Assembly (NCBI RefSeq): GCF_000003605.2
Contig: NW_003132351.1
Coordinates: 168,451-193,258 of the forward strand
From: Saccoglossus kowalevskii
Taxonomy: Eukaryota > Hemichordata > Enteropneusta > Harrimaniidae
Direction of reading: 5' to 3'
DNA length: 24,808 nucleotides
Each line of letters opens with the position of its first letter. Positions within the stretch are counted from its first letter, which is position 1. The notes under the pieces are model-generated. The model was not told where the DNA came from, made no database searches, and saw only the letters and a list, made by a program, of their open reading frames with translations. The position numbers and the translations under genes are program-made. Below, piece by piece: positions 10,797 to 22,758 of the stretch.

Positions 10797-12245
10797 CTGG
10801 GGATAAAAAATATAATATTGGGAAACGATTATTGATATAATAAATAAAATAATATCAAAATGAATCGAATAAATTACATGATTAGATTGGCAGTAAATAT
10901 GTACACATTATAATTATTCCATACTGTTTCCATGGAGACGTCGCGATGCGGAATGAACTTATTACAATAATCGCACTTCGAGGGAAAACAGATTTTCAGT
11001 TGGCCCGGATTGGGCTATTAATTGAGTCTCGTTATCATTTTCACATAGAAAAATTGATAGGACAGATATCTTTCGTAATTATTTTCTCAGTGTACTGAAT
11101 TTTGTATGCACCTGTCACTGTAGATATTGTGTTGTTCTGCGCATGTCTGTCCCATGCGTGAGAAAGCTGGAAGCGATAGTTTAGCCGGACACCGTGCACC
11201 ACGTACCGATTTAAGTAAAGTAAAAGTGGAAACAAGCCCGTGTTAGCAGATATATTACAGACCAGTTTATAAAACAGTATGCGTGGTGAAATGGAGCTAC
11301 ACAAGCTCACGTGTCAAGGGAGCGGGGGCAAGTTTGCAGAGTCCCAAAACGGCGAGAAAAACAAACTTTCGCAAATGGAAAGTATACATAGTGAAACCCG
11401 TAATGTGATAATAGACGTCCATCTGGTGCGTATGGACTGGAAATAAAACAATTGCTATATGCATGGAGGCAAACTCCGTGTCAGGGAAATGTTCGTGGTG
11501 TGACCCGTTAGAAACGTCAGGTTGACCATCAAGTAAATATCGCACACACTTCTCAGTTTTAATATTATAAAAATATCGTGACATTTTTTTAAAAACTTAT
11601 TTGGGACAGGGAATTCATCATTTAGAAATTCGTTTAACAACATATATACCAATAAACAATACACGTCCATTGCGATTTTCTTTTTATTCTTCACTTACTT
11701 GGTTTCGTTTTTATTACAAATGGGCAATGTCTGCTCCTTCAATTTGTCGAGCACACCGTGACCGCAACGGCGTTATTGGTAATGCACCATGGGTTGTAAT
11801 TAATGTGCGTGGGGAGGGGTACAAACGGTAGACAGACGTTTCTCGTGTCTTCACTTGAAAGAAAACTGACAAATTGGAATGAGACATTTCACGGGCCTTA
11901 ATGATAAATAAAACATTTGATCTCATATTAAAAATATGTTTTTGTTGAAACTAATACAAATGTTAACAACCATATAGGTACTTTAGAATATCTGTAAAAG
12001 TTGCAGTTCACAATTGCGATCAATATATAGTTTGAAAGAAGCTCATGTTTTATTTACTTTTCTGAAGTTCGTCTTTGTACGTTTATTCAAAAATAAAATG
12101 TTAATAAATCACATGCCACTCTTTTTAATTTGAGATATACGCGCCTTCATCGCGTCGGATTAACCCGGAGGATTCGAATATGATGCCCGATTGAAGACAA
12201 CATGTTATAATATGTCTAGCCGAGGTGCAAGATGCGTTCTGTTGA

Positions 12246-12267
12246 AATGAGATTATGTAATCTCATT
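12246..12267. repeat. 22-bp near-perfect palindrome in intron 1
   Basis: AATGAGATTA and TAATCTCATT are perfect 10-bp inverted arms around TG. The centre GATTA..TAATC is an inverted pair of homeodomain-type TAATC cores, so it could be a paired homeodomain site or simply a hairpin remnant of an inserted element. Confidence 0.7.
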
Positions 12268-12485
12268 GTTATGATAGTCTAAGTTGTAACGCTCTTTACG
12301 TACTGCGTAGAAAAGGCATGGAAAATGAACCAATCCCGTTGCTAGGCTGTGGGCGAGACCTCTATAAAGTTATAAAGTAATCACGGTGCGACGACCGACG
12401 AAAATCTGCAGACAACGCCATTTCACCGTAGCCGTGGACGATATACTAGTGGGCTTAGAATTTCCAGAAAGTCGGTCGAGCCTCG

Positions 12486-12514
12486 GACAATTAATAACAA
12501 CTTTATTAGTTGTC
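12486..12514. repeat. 12-bp inverted repeat with 5-bp loop in intron 1
   Basis: GACAATTAATAA and TTATTAGTTGTC pair at 11 of 12 positions around CAACT. No polyuridine or other terminator feature accompanies it. No function is assigned. Confidence 0.6.
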
Positions 12515-12940
12515 TGATTCGATCGGTATTCCGGCACATTTCGGGAAAGATGTTGTAGCGTACATTTGATTCATTGTGAAAATATGAAATACGACTACGT
12601 AACCGTGTCACGTGTGTAATATGAACGCGTTGGGTCAACTTGGCAACCCCATATGTATATATTGACAGATACGTGTCACGGGTTAGGTACACTGCGAATT
12701 CTTCTACATCACTGTTTGTTTTAGAGCTAATTATCTGTTTACTTGTTTGTTTGCTTAGCTGTGCATTACGAAGAGACTCCCACAGAGAGCGAGGAGATCC
12801 CCACTTAACGGCCAAACGTTACTTCATTGCGCCGGGTTGTACGGCATAGGGACTATGACAAAGTAACCATGTAATTTGTTTAAAGGCACAAGTTCAGATG
12901 TATGTATTCTGTGTCAGTCAACATCTGGCTGGTGAAAATT

Positions 12941-12973
12941 GAGAAAGGAAAAGAGAGAGAGGGGGAGAGGGGG
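12941..12973. repeat. 33-bp homopurine tract (GA/G rich) in intron 1
   Basis: Unbroken purines cover 12941-12973 with GAGAGAGA and GGGGG blocks. On the bambi sense strand it reads as a C/T tract followed by AATTTTCACCAG, a strong-looking 3' splice acceptor at 12930-12929. It could also form triplex DNA. Confidence 0.85.
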
Positions 12974-15900
12974 TTGATGTAGGTCGCCGATCGAGCTGCA
13001 ACTATCAAAACGATGTAGGAGAATCACCCACCACCCTACCATCACTCATCTTAGCTTATCTATCTCGGTTCAAATGATAAATGTGGATAGAATAAAAGCC
13101 AGGCTACAAAGCAGATAGTGCAGTAAAATTGCTAATTGAATGTGCACTTTGCATTCCTTCCGTCTTACTTAGGCGATAAACACCGTCTGAGATATCCCAG
13201 ATCCTGCACTCTGCAAATACCAGGCGTTTAAATTGCCGACCATCGCTTAGAACAGTCCGTATATTTTAATACACGCCAGTTTTCGATTGACCGCGGGATA
13301 TGCAAGTCCGAGGTTTAAAAAGTGATAGAACATGTTGGTCCCAGAGCAGTAGTCAAATACATACGTACATATATACACACAGGCATTCATTGTTTACGAG
13401 CCTATTAAGTCTGCATTCAACTAAAAAGACGCACGCTATTTACGCCATTTAGCAGTCGAATTAACCGTAATGCCCGGCCCTTCTTTCTTTTCGCGTCCCG
13501 ATTCTTGAAATTAGTATACAATGGTTTGTTGGCGATTTTCCCTTCGCGTCCCCTTGGCGTCTTGTTGCAAGCATGTACACAAAGGGGTCTCGAAATCAAA
13601 TGAAAATGATTCAATCCGCCACTCAAAACATAATAATTCAAGAACTTTCACAATTTTTATCTTCTTTTTGTCCTCTCGACTAGGCACTATTTTAATAATC
13701 GCAGCAGTACAATTTTCGTTTTGTGGGAAAGCCAGAATGCATAATTAGTCGAGATTTTGAAGATTTATTTAGTGTCCCACACGGTACGACGACGCCACTG
13801 TTCTGTAACTCCTTGTGATATTTAGCATACATGTCGGAGACCTGGAAGTCAAGAATGTGCTTAGAGAGGGAATTAGAAAACTAGACGTTTACACAGAAAT
13901 ATGCTTCCGGTCTGTAACCAGTATGCTTTGTTTTGTATCGAGAATCTATTTCGAAAACCTTATATTGAGTGTTGATAATATTGCTCGAACATGGGCAAGG
14001 ACGAATCTTCGTGTGATTTAGTAATGCATTTATGGCCGTCGAATTGTTTTTAGAAACTGAGTTGACGATTTGTATGTCCTCCAAGGCTAAGAGTCTGTTT
14101 GCTTGGGATATAATGGTGTCCACCGTGATAAGATTGGTGACTGATAGAGACTCAAGCCTCATCACTCATCGTTAATGACATTAATGAGACAAAAATGACG
14201 CTACAAATTTATAGCTCTTCCTCGTTGCTAAGGTACCAAATTTTTCGTCTGCCATATTATTTTACCTTTTGACTTCAATGAAATCTAGTACCTGAGCGAC
14301 TGATTGCGACATGAGCCTGTCGGGACCCAAACTTGTCTTTGTAATTTGTATGTGTTGCCACGTTACCGAGACTTATTTTAACGGTACGTTGGGATTTATT
14401 TGACAAAAAATGTACACCGCATTGTTTTAACCTCATTTTTTGTGATTTATGACATGTTGGGTATGAGAACACAGCGCTTAATGCCTAAAATCAAATTACC
14501 AGACAAGTCTCTAGGAATGACACAGTGAGCGCAGGTTACCTAATTACATTACGATCTTACAGGTAGCCCCCAGGGACAATTGTAAGTTATGCTTTCAATC
14601 TCACCGTGACGGCCATTTTCTTTCATAGATGAAATGTTGAGGCGCCGTCTAAACCAAACATGGACTTTGCACACGTGAAGTACGTAGTATCATGCCAACA
14701 ACACGCCCTGATAATTTTAAATCAGATTTAAGAGTAAATCTCAGATGGGAAGAGAAAGAAGAAAAAAAAAACTTTTCATACTGTTAAAATTAAATATAAC
14801 AACGATGGCGTTGCACCATCTGGCCAGCGACCTTTAATGTATGTGCAATGAAACTCAATTGATAGTCAACTGGACCATCCATTCGCCGCATTATGGTTCA
14901 GTTCATCGGAGCGACATTTAAAACTAGTGGACCCTATGATACCCATCTTTGAAACCATTCACAATTTGACATTGCTCGAACAAAGAGTTCAGCTGTTGAT
15001 CAACGCCCAACAAAATGTCTGCCAAATGTTAGCATCTAAATATAAAAGAGCTCAAACACCATGAAGACTGGTATTCCATCAAGTTTCGCGTTTCTTGCTT
15101 TTTTCAGCTGCGTTTGAAAATGTATTTTTTCTTATTTGAAAACAAAATCGTTTCATGTACATGATGGCGCCACGGCTGGGCTATCAAACAGGTTTATTGA
15201 TAAAGATAAGTCAGCTTCGCTGGTAGACAAGCACTCCAACATACTTCAGATCGTGTGCACACCATTTATTTATTCCAAGTTCTTGACCCGCAGCTGAGCA
15301 TTCAAGACAAACCACCGCACAATATGTGAAGGGGACTGGAGCCGGCATGTTTTGTGGACGTGTTTGGTGTAGTACAATGTGAACAGGAAACACTTGTTCA
15401 CTTCTGGGTCCGTCTCACTTTAGTCCAGTGCTCACTATCTCAACATCCCGTAACCGTATGTTATGCTGGCACGCAAATATCAAATCGTTTTTTGAAGAGT
15501 AAAGCACACAAAGAGGCAACTGCAAGTGGGTGGGTGGGGGTAACGTGTCCAATCACAGTGCTTACCGGGCTAGGCTAACAGCCTGCCAACTTGGAATGGA
15601 TGGGACATTATTGTTGGGTATCCCTTTACACCGAAATCCTATAGGCTAGCATGTCAGTAGACTTAGTATGGATGAAACAAAGATATTCAATTACGCTTCC
15701 AAAGTCTACACCATGTGAAACTCATAACATGATGGCGGACGTCGCTCTTAAACTAACACTGAAAGGAGAATCGCATATTTAATTTTTCTTGTGAATTAAC
15801 GGACGTATTCCTTTCGTCTCGGGCCTGCGGCGGTTTTTCCCGACCTTCGCAGTGTGGAGACGAACGTTAATTAAAACTCCTATGAGTGCAGTGTCTTAAG

Positions 15901-18228
15901 TTGCACTTCAAAAGTGACTCAAGACATATCCACTCACTCCATGCCATCACCCACTAGATGACGGTGAGAGTTTCAGCCATTATACCGCCAAAGTCAATAA
16001 AGAAAGGTTTGTTGGTTTTTGTTTTTTTCTGAACTGATCAGCGAGGCATTTCAGTGCATAGCAGCCTATTCAGACTAGTGAAAGCATCAATGATTAAGCG
16101 CACCTATTATAGTAGCCAGTTGATTTTTTTCTTATTCAAAGGCCCATCAGCAAGTAGAATAGAACGCTCTGAATTACAATGAGGGGAACTAAAGCATTAA
16201 AGGTAAGGGCTACACAATGACGACTGTCAGCCAACAGGGGCTAGTGGGCTGCGCATGTTTCCCATCTCCATACAGCTTCCATTCGCACACACACAGTGTA
16301 AGTGCAAGCTAATTAATTCGATAAATCCCTATCCCCGTCTGTAGGGCATCAAGAACAAAAATACCGATAATCTTAAAACTAGACAGAGATTGTAGCAGTG
16401 GGTATAGACCAGATTAGTTTTCTCGATTTAATCTCGACCGATATTTTGTACCAATCGAATGTGTCTCCTTTTCTGCCTTAATTACAAACATTGCCTTGAG
16501 CGCTGTTAGTTCTTTTCTTCAAGCTCACTTGATATATATACTAGCCCCACTGGAGCCCAAAGGCCACTCCGAACATAAAATTGACCTTTTCACCAGTAAA
16601 CAGTAAATGCAAGACTCAGTTTCGTCAGTATTTAATATGGATACTCGAATTCAACATGTAATGCCGAGATGGTAATAAGAGATACGGGGAAAAAATTATA
16701 ATGTAAAGGGTCCTGTTCTATTTTTATGTCTGGGAGCTTGTATTTGTTTAGTGTAACCGCATTGGTGTTGATTGTCCCGCTGATAATGGATTTCCATAGA
16801 TCTCTCCAAATAACTTTCTCTTGTATCAGTGCCCAGTCGTCTGATTGTGGCTAATTAGGAGGCCACGGAACTGCTTACGGGAGAGCATTCATCTCATTAT
16901 ATTGATTTTCGTGAACATTGAAGTTTATATCAGTTTTGCAAAAACGTGTAGACAATAATAGAGGCTATGTGCGGGTCAGATTGAAGCGGTTCGTGTCAAC
17001 TATCATTAGTTGAATTTCACTTTGAACTTAGAAATACGAGTTGCGGTGACACGAAATAGAACGGCACGATCGCGAAACGTGGTGACTTTATTATTCGCGC
17101 GAATTTATTCACATTTGCCTACTACATGCATCAAAAACACACAAATGTTCTAGCAAGGACTATCATACCTAGATGAAAATAGCATTAGTTGTTGTCAAAC
17201 AACAAATGACTTTCTTGAGGAGAAACCATGAATGGCACGAGAAACATGGCAAGGTGAAGAGGGGTTTAAAACGCCCTGCGGGGTTACTCGTCAACAAATA
17301 GGCAAAGCAGTGATGGGTACACGCCATACACGTTATTGTCAAGTGTAGTTCGGTGAATGTTGCTCGCTGTGCCCCTTTGTGTGTCCCTTTCAAAGGCAAA
17401 CTATTATCGCAGCGGCCATTCTTTACGCTGTGTATCACACAAACTAAGTCAATAATATTCACCGAGTACGAGACGCTCTACGTATGCTATAGTACACGGC
17501 AGCAAGGCGTTAAAGCCAGGGAAACACAACAGAAAATCATACAGGCGCAAAACATCGGAGTGAAATGTGAATATTCGACTGTAACTCATTCCTCGGCGTT
17601 GTTTGCCCGTAGATACAGCTGAAGTCGGACTGACCACCAGTAGACCCACAGGCAACTAATAACATCGTACGATGTGAGCGAATGAATTCATGCTTAAAAA
17701 TTGACCAGGATGCCAGGTTGACCCCCAAGCCGGGTGCCACATATATCGGCTTCGGGGGTTATTCATTTACCAGTCAGTGTGGCGTAAAAAGGCATGGTGG
17801 TGACCGCACGTTAAAGATCGGAGACTCCAAGCCAAGTGGAGACTGGAAATGGGACACCAAAACTTGGAACAATACACACACAACTTAAATAGTTGCAATG
17901 AAGCTGATCACTTAAGTATGCAGAATGCACGATTTAAGCTACACCAATGGAGTCAACAACTAAATACAGCAACAAAACAACTCAAAATTTAGTTTTTAAG
18001 ACGTGGACGGGCTTCCGAGGACGGTTTTGAACGTTAAAAAGCACCCTACAAAGAGCCAGACAACCGACACGCTACAACGTCTCAATGGCACTGCCACACG
18101 TTTTAACTCACAGCTCAGTGTATACATGCATATGTCACTATATGATCTACACTTTACGGCGGCAGGCAATATAGGTCAGAACACACATGGAAGATTGTAT
18201 GAAACGATCGTAGGCTATGTAAACTTAC

Positions 18229-18313
18229 CGTAAGTCAGCTGAAGACTGCTAAATACAGTGTAGAACAGTATAATTGAGGTAGTCCAAGGCGGAGAGCGTA
18301 GATGGGTGGCCAT
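18229..18313 (-). CDS. bambi: BAMBI homologue, exon 1: start codon and signal peptide
   Basis: From the ATG at 18313 this exon encodes 28 residues plus the first base of codon 29, ending at TTACG|GTAAGT (phase 1). The peptide begins MATHLRSPPW, then a hydrophobic core TTSIILFYTVFSSLQL and a short polar end TYG, the three-part form of a cleaved signal peptide. Joined to the phase 1 exon 2, the split codon becomes GGC and gives ...LTYG-LIRCYCD, matching the vertebrate arrangement of signal peptide immediately before IRCYCD. The start is the first in-frame ATG of an open stretch reaching back to about 18409, and it has A at -3 and G at +4. Sequence conservation of signal peptides is weak, so the call rests on strand, phase, splice site, hydrophobicity and distance. 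Extra upstream non-coding exons cannot be ruled out. Confidence 0.85.
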
Positions 18314-18317
18314 CTTG
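18309..18317 (-). promoter_or_regulatory. Start-codon context CAAGATGGC (strong Kozak; TISU/YY1-like)
   Basis: The sense strand around the bambi start reads CAAGATGGC. It has the favoured A at -3 and G at +4 and matches the SAASATGGC core of the vertebrate TISU element, which combines a YY1 site with start selection on very short leaders. The last three TISU bases (GGC) are not matched (CAC here). Confidence 0.45.
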
Positions 18318-18680
18318 CCCGCTGTAGCCCCACACACTGAATGCGAGCGATATTCGATCCACCACTCTCTATCCACTGTTACACTGAGTATTGTATTCCG
18401 CTTACACACACTTGAGAAGTCTAATGCACGTCGCCAACGCCAACGTTACCTCCACCCGCGACTCTAACCGAATGACACGTTTCAGTATTCGTATGAGTTT
18501 TAAGGGGGAACGGCGAACCGAACCGACGTACAGTCACTCATGAGTCCCCGTCACGAAATGGGCGCCTAGTCCGCCCCTCCGAGTCTAAAATAAGGGAGGC
18601 GGGGACAGGGCGTTACGTTTAGCCACCACCTAATTACTAGTTAAATGCTAAGAGGCGCCGCGCGGGCGCGGGCGTTTACA
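18314..18680 (-). promoter_or_regulatory. CpG-dense presumed promoter and 5' leader of bambi
   Basis: By hand count 18421-18680 holds about 29 CpG in 260 bp, well above the AT-rich surroundings. It contains GC-box-like sequences (GGGGCGG read on the minus strand near 18580; GAGGCGGGG near 18598), two GGCGCC palindromes (near 18562 and 18654), AGAC/GTCT SMAD-type half sites near 18584, and a GCGC-rich block at 18655-18674. No TATA box at a convincing position was found; TTATTTTA near 18590 is the closest. Initiator-like TCAGTG lies about 25-30 bases before the ATG. Position directly upstream of exon 1 on the same strand is the main argument. The exact transcription start cannot be read from sequence. 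Confidence 0.6.
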
Positions 18681-18858
18681 TTCCAAATAGCTGTCATCAC
18701 CCCGATGTTGATTCTGTGTATGTTGTTGATGTAATGATCAACCTGACCATTGTCTACTGCCAGACTAAGCCTCATGGGTATATTTGTCTTCTTCATGAAT
18801 ATATTACAAGTCCGGCTAATCTGACCAAGAGTCGTGGGCGAGGTTCAGACGCTGGGAA

Positions 18859-18871
18859 CCCCCCCCCCCCC
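18859..18871. repeat. C13 homopolymer
   Basis: Thirteen consecutive C residues in the upstream flank; likely polymorphic in length. Confidence 0.95.
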
Positions 18872-19662
18872 TATTGAAATGAATGTCTCCCCCTACGTAC
18901 AGTTCGGTGGACAAAACAACTAGCAGACGCATGGCAAATAGTGTGGAATGTATAACATGTTGTTGAGGGAGAGAAAGGGGTGAACATTTAAATGCACAGC
19001 TGAGCTAGGACAAACCATTATTATCCATTAGATTTCAAAGATAAACATTGTCGTATAATTAATTTAATAAGGATCGACATAATGTAATTTGTATATAGGC
19101 CATACCTAAGAGGAATACGCCGACAATGTTACATTCTGGAGTATACGTTCTAGAGAATAAGTTGTCTTCAACCGTTTATTGATTCACTAGAGACATGGAG
19201 CTTAGTACTTTTTAAAACATAATTATTGACATTCATATGACATGTATGGATAAGGCTTCGACTGTGTTTAGTTATGGCGTGAGCTGTGTGAATGGACTGT
19301 TGACATGGCAAATAAACGGAAAACAGTGTTGCAACATACCATTAAACAGGTATGAATCCATAATGGCCCGTTTTTCATGCTAATTTGTTCTTCGTTGTCC
19401 TTCTCAATGATATCGGCGCTGAGTACCGCCGACTTGTCAATGGGTTGGCAAAACGGTAGAATAATAGCATTTAGAATACCTTTGCCCCTCTCAAAGACAG
19501 ACTCTTTTCTGTAGTGAGACACTGATACCCACTCCAGAATGCCATGGAGTAGAACGGATCTACAACGAGCACTCCTTGACTCAGACCCTTCTATTCAAAC
19601 ACACTGTGAGACAGGACTCCAGCTCAACAGGAGCCCGTCCCAAGAAAAAATAACTCGCAACA

Positions 19663-19685
19663 ACAAAATGTTTAAAACATTTTGT
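19663..19685. repeat. 23-bp perfect palindrome
   Basis: ACAAAATGTTT and AAACATTTTGT are perfect 11-bp inverted arms around a single A. It lies about 25 bp before a tRNA-A-box-like sequence. No target-site duplication or larger element was recognised. Confidence 0.75.
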
Positions 19686-22128
19686 GTATCGGATTACTAA
19701 ACTCTCGCCTGTGTAGTTCAGTGGTTAATCACAGCGGAGGCGACATCTTGTATATTTGCTTAGGACGTGTGTTCTGACGTCTATTGCGCCCCTCTCCCTG
19801 GGCTCACGGTTACCAAGCAAGTGGCTACAGGTCCCGCTAACGAGTCTTCGTTTCGCACCTCGTTGACACGGCCATGTAAATTAGATTTTAATCGAACTGC
19901 GGGTGGTTTTATGGGGTTTCGCGCATGGACGCGTTCTGTCAGTCCAAATTTATTTACCAACAATCCTTGTGGACACACTTATTCGCATCTTCGGTTCTAG
20001 CTGCCTTGGAACATTGCCGAGAATATCTTAAGACCACAGACAAAGTTGACACAGTATGTTAAAACACAAGAGTCACACACATATATATACTTGTCCAGAG
20101 ATACCCTGGCTTGAAGGCCGTTATATTTACAGTAAGACTATTGACGCATAAGGTCACGTGCAACTTGAATAAACTTGACCCTGAACTGGCAAGTAATCTT
20201 TTAATACGGAAAGCATCATACAACACTCTAGATCGCCATCAGTTGCTGGCGACGAACTTCTTGAGTCAATGTTCTGACCACTGCACGGGGTGTTACTATA
20301 GGGTCGCTGATACCACAACGTACTGCCGAGTGATTGGTTAGAGTTTCTATCGTGATCATTAAAATAATATTGCCGTCCTGTATGCAAGATGTGTCGAAAC
20401 ACACGATCCTTTGCAAAAATCTACTTGACCCTCTTACAAAACAGAACAGTGAACGAGACAGAAAGTCTAGAGTGAAGGTCTGGGGTGATCTAAATGATGG
20501 TAATACGGAGTGGGTGGCTCTGGAAGTTAAGATTGACGATCATGTTGTATTCAGTTATTTTTTCGACAAACAAAATTTGAAAAAAAAACACACACAAAGC
20601 GCTTAGCAGGGAATAACCTTGAAAGGTGACCTAATAGTTATCATAGTTATCCACTAACCATTCACGCACACCTGAAGACGGTATTGTAACAAATGGCGGC
20701 ATCGTGGCACCATCGATGAGGTTTAAAAACAGGTCAACACACACAGAAACTAATAATAACCCGTGAACTCTGCCTCGTGGTTGAGATTTTCACCATTTCA
20801 CCGTAATCCACAAAATAAAGATATTTATGACGTATTGCACGAAGAGAACATTTTGCTGCACATGGAATATTTATATAGTCACGTGACATTACACATCCGG
20901 TATAGTTTGCCACATCAGATATGCATTGGTCAAATTAATTATACATTCTTCAGAAAAAGTAAATCAAAATGCCATTAAAAGCATTAAAATTATTAAAAAA
21001 CAACAACATTCGTTTCGACTTCGCTTATTACAATTAATGAAGTCAATACATGGTGCCTCCCTCCCCTCTTATCGTAAGTTTTACCTCACGGGAGGTAGCT
21101 TGGAAACATTATTTCCAGCAGTGTGAGCAAGCACAGCTACACGCACTTCAGTCAACTAAATGCCGTAGTTTGATAATATTCAGCCCAAAGGCGATACTGT
21201 GCTTGTTTAAGGGATCACCATAAATATATTTTCCCGGGGAATGTTAGTTCATTGTTGGCGTTTCGGTAGTTTTAGAACACAGTTTTGAATGTCCATACCA
21301 GTTCGCACGAATTATAGAATAAATAAGGTATCAAGCTCCTTGAGAATGGATTAAAAAACACGGTTCGTGCGTCATGGTATATTCGGATTTCAATTTCCCC
21401 TTTACTGAGATTATAAAATGTTGCAGCATCCATCAGGCACCACCACCCACGCATTGGACACGATGAAAATAACACGCTTGAGTGTGCTGTATTATCGTCC
21501 AGAGTTGCAACGGAAAACGGAATTTGCAGGAATGGCTCGACAAAATGTTTTTTGGGAAAGAAAGTTGAAAAGAACCATAAAAAAATAATTAGAGCGTTCG
21601 AGTTTTCTAATTTTGTAGACAATAATTCGATAATTATTTCCCTAAATCATTCCTTTTGACGACAAATATTTGTATAATAATTTAAATGACCGTGTATCCG
21701 ACTTAATACCATCATACAATATTCAACTACCTAATATAAGAGAGTTGGCAAAATAAGTATATTCTTACAGTCCCGAGACGGTGTCTAGCCTCTAGCATGT
21801 TACAACTTTCAGGGTCGAATAGGGAATATTTCTTAGATGCTCGCTGCGTTATTTCTTGAAATTCTTAGCAATTCGATATTTTGTGACGCCATCCGGCATC
21901 CGAGGACGCATAACTCTGTACTCTCGAAATAGACACGCAGTGTGACGTCATACGAGCCTCGCAGTCGAACGACGCCAAAAATTGTTGATACATTTGCCGG
22001 AATCATCGAGGCGGGAAATACGAGCTGATATTGAAACATTGTCGAAAATAACATCAATTATGACGAACAGACTTCATCCATCCAGGAAAATCCCATGGTG
22101 ACGGAGAGGTCACAGGTTGTTCCCGCAT

Positions 22129-22179
22129 GTGGGACGCAGCACCTGATCACAGCCATTATGATCTATAACAGCGTCCCAC
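22129..22179. repeat. 9-bp inverted repeat with 33-bp spacer
   Basis: GTGGGACGC (22129-22137) and GCGTCCCAC (22171-22179) are perfect inverted copies. The left copy overlaps a smaller dyad, TCCC-GCATGT-GGGA. It could be a pair of binding sites; no known motif is claimed. Confidence 0.5.
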
Positions 22180-22758
22180 TGCTATCACAAAGCTATAACG
22201 TCTGGCAATTATTACATTCGGTGACGACGATCGTATGACAGATATCCGTCCTCAATGAGTCTTACTCTCGCACGCAAATATCCATATTCTCCCCCAAGTC
22301 CCCATATCACCGATCGAATTGAACTGGCAGATGCGAGTGGTGGCGCTCTTCAGATGTTTCAATACTAGTATCTTCAAGAATTCTAAGCAGCCCGCTAGCA
22401 AATTATACTCTACTTGTGCACATTTTTATCGACATAATAATATAATAAAAAAAATGACACAGACGACGCGATTATTCAGTCCCCTGGTAACATTTTCCCC
22501 ATACGTGCTCCTATTTTACGGGTTACTTTCCCGACCCATTGTCTGCAGATTATATTGTATTACTCACGTCACAACATGGTTGCGAGAACCACACAACAAT
22601 GGCAACGGAACACTATACTATTGTCCTCATTTTTTTAAAAAAACAGGAAAAAAAATGAACTAATGGACTTGGGTACAAGGAGATTCATACATTTCACCCT
22701 CGCTTAAAAGCCGAGATGGAGTTTCCATACATAGTTGTTAAATGCCAAGGCAGGCAGG

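Larger units (their letters stand above)
10797..18228 (-). other. bambi intron 1 (7432 bp)
   Basis: It is bounded by GTAAGT after exon 1 (18228-18223) and CCCCAG before exon 2 (10798-10797), both phase 1. Several open frames of 60-130 codons occur on both strands (for example 11297-11584, 12423-12815, 13881-14165, 17353-17622); none shows a family motif or good splice borders, and I treat them as chance. One plus-strand frame, 17682-17888, is compositionally more protein-like and is listed as a finding. Palindromes and a homopurine tract are given separately. The rest is AT-rich unique sequence in which I see nothing further. Confidence 0.85.

Noticed and set aside
18314-18409. N-terminal extension of exon 1 back to 18409
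   Set aside because: The codon at 18409 is GTG, not ATG, and the extension would bury the signal peptide; the first in-frame ATG is 18313.
18550-18680. Strict BMP response element GGCGCC-N5-GTCT in the promoter
   Set aside because: I checked both orientations of the GGCGCC sites I noticed in the window and none has GTCT at the five-base spacing.
22319-22663. 114-codon plus-strand frame
   Set aside because: The translation is a mix typical of AT-rich random sequence, ending in a poly-A/lysine stretch, with no motif or splice context.
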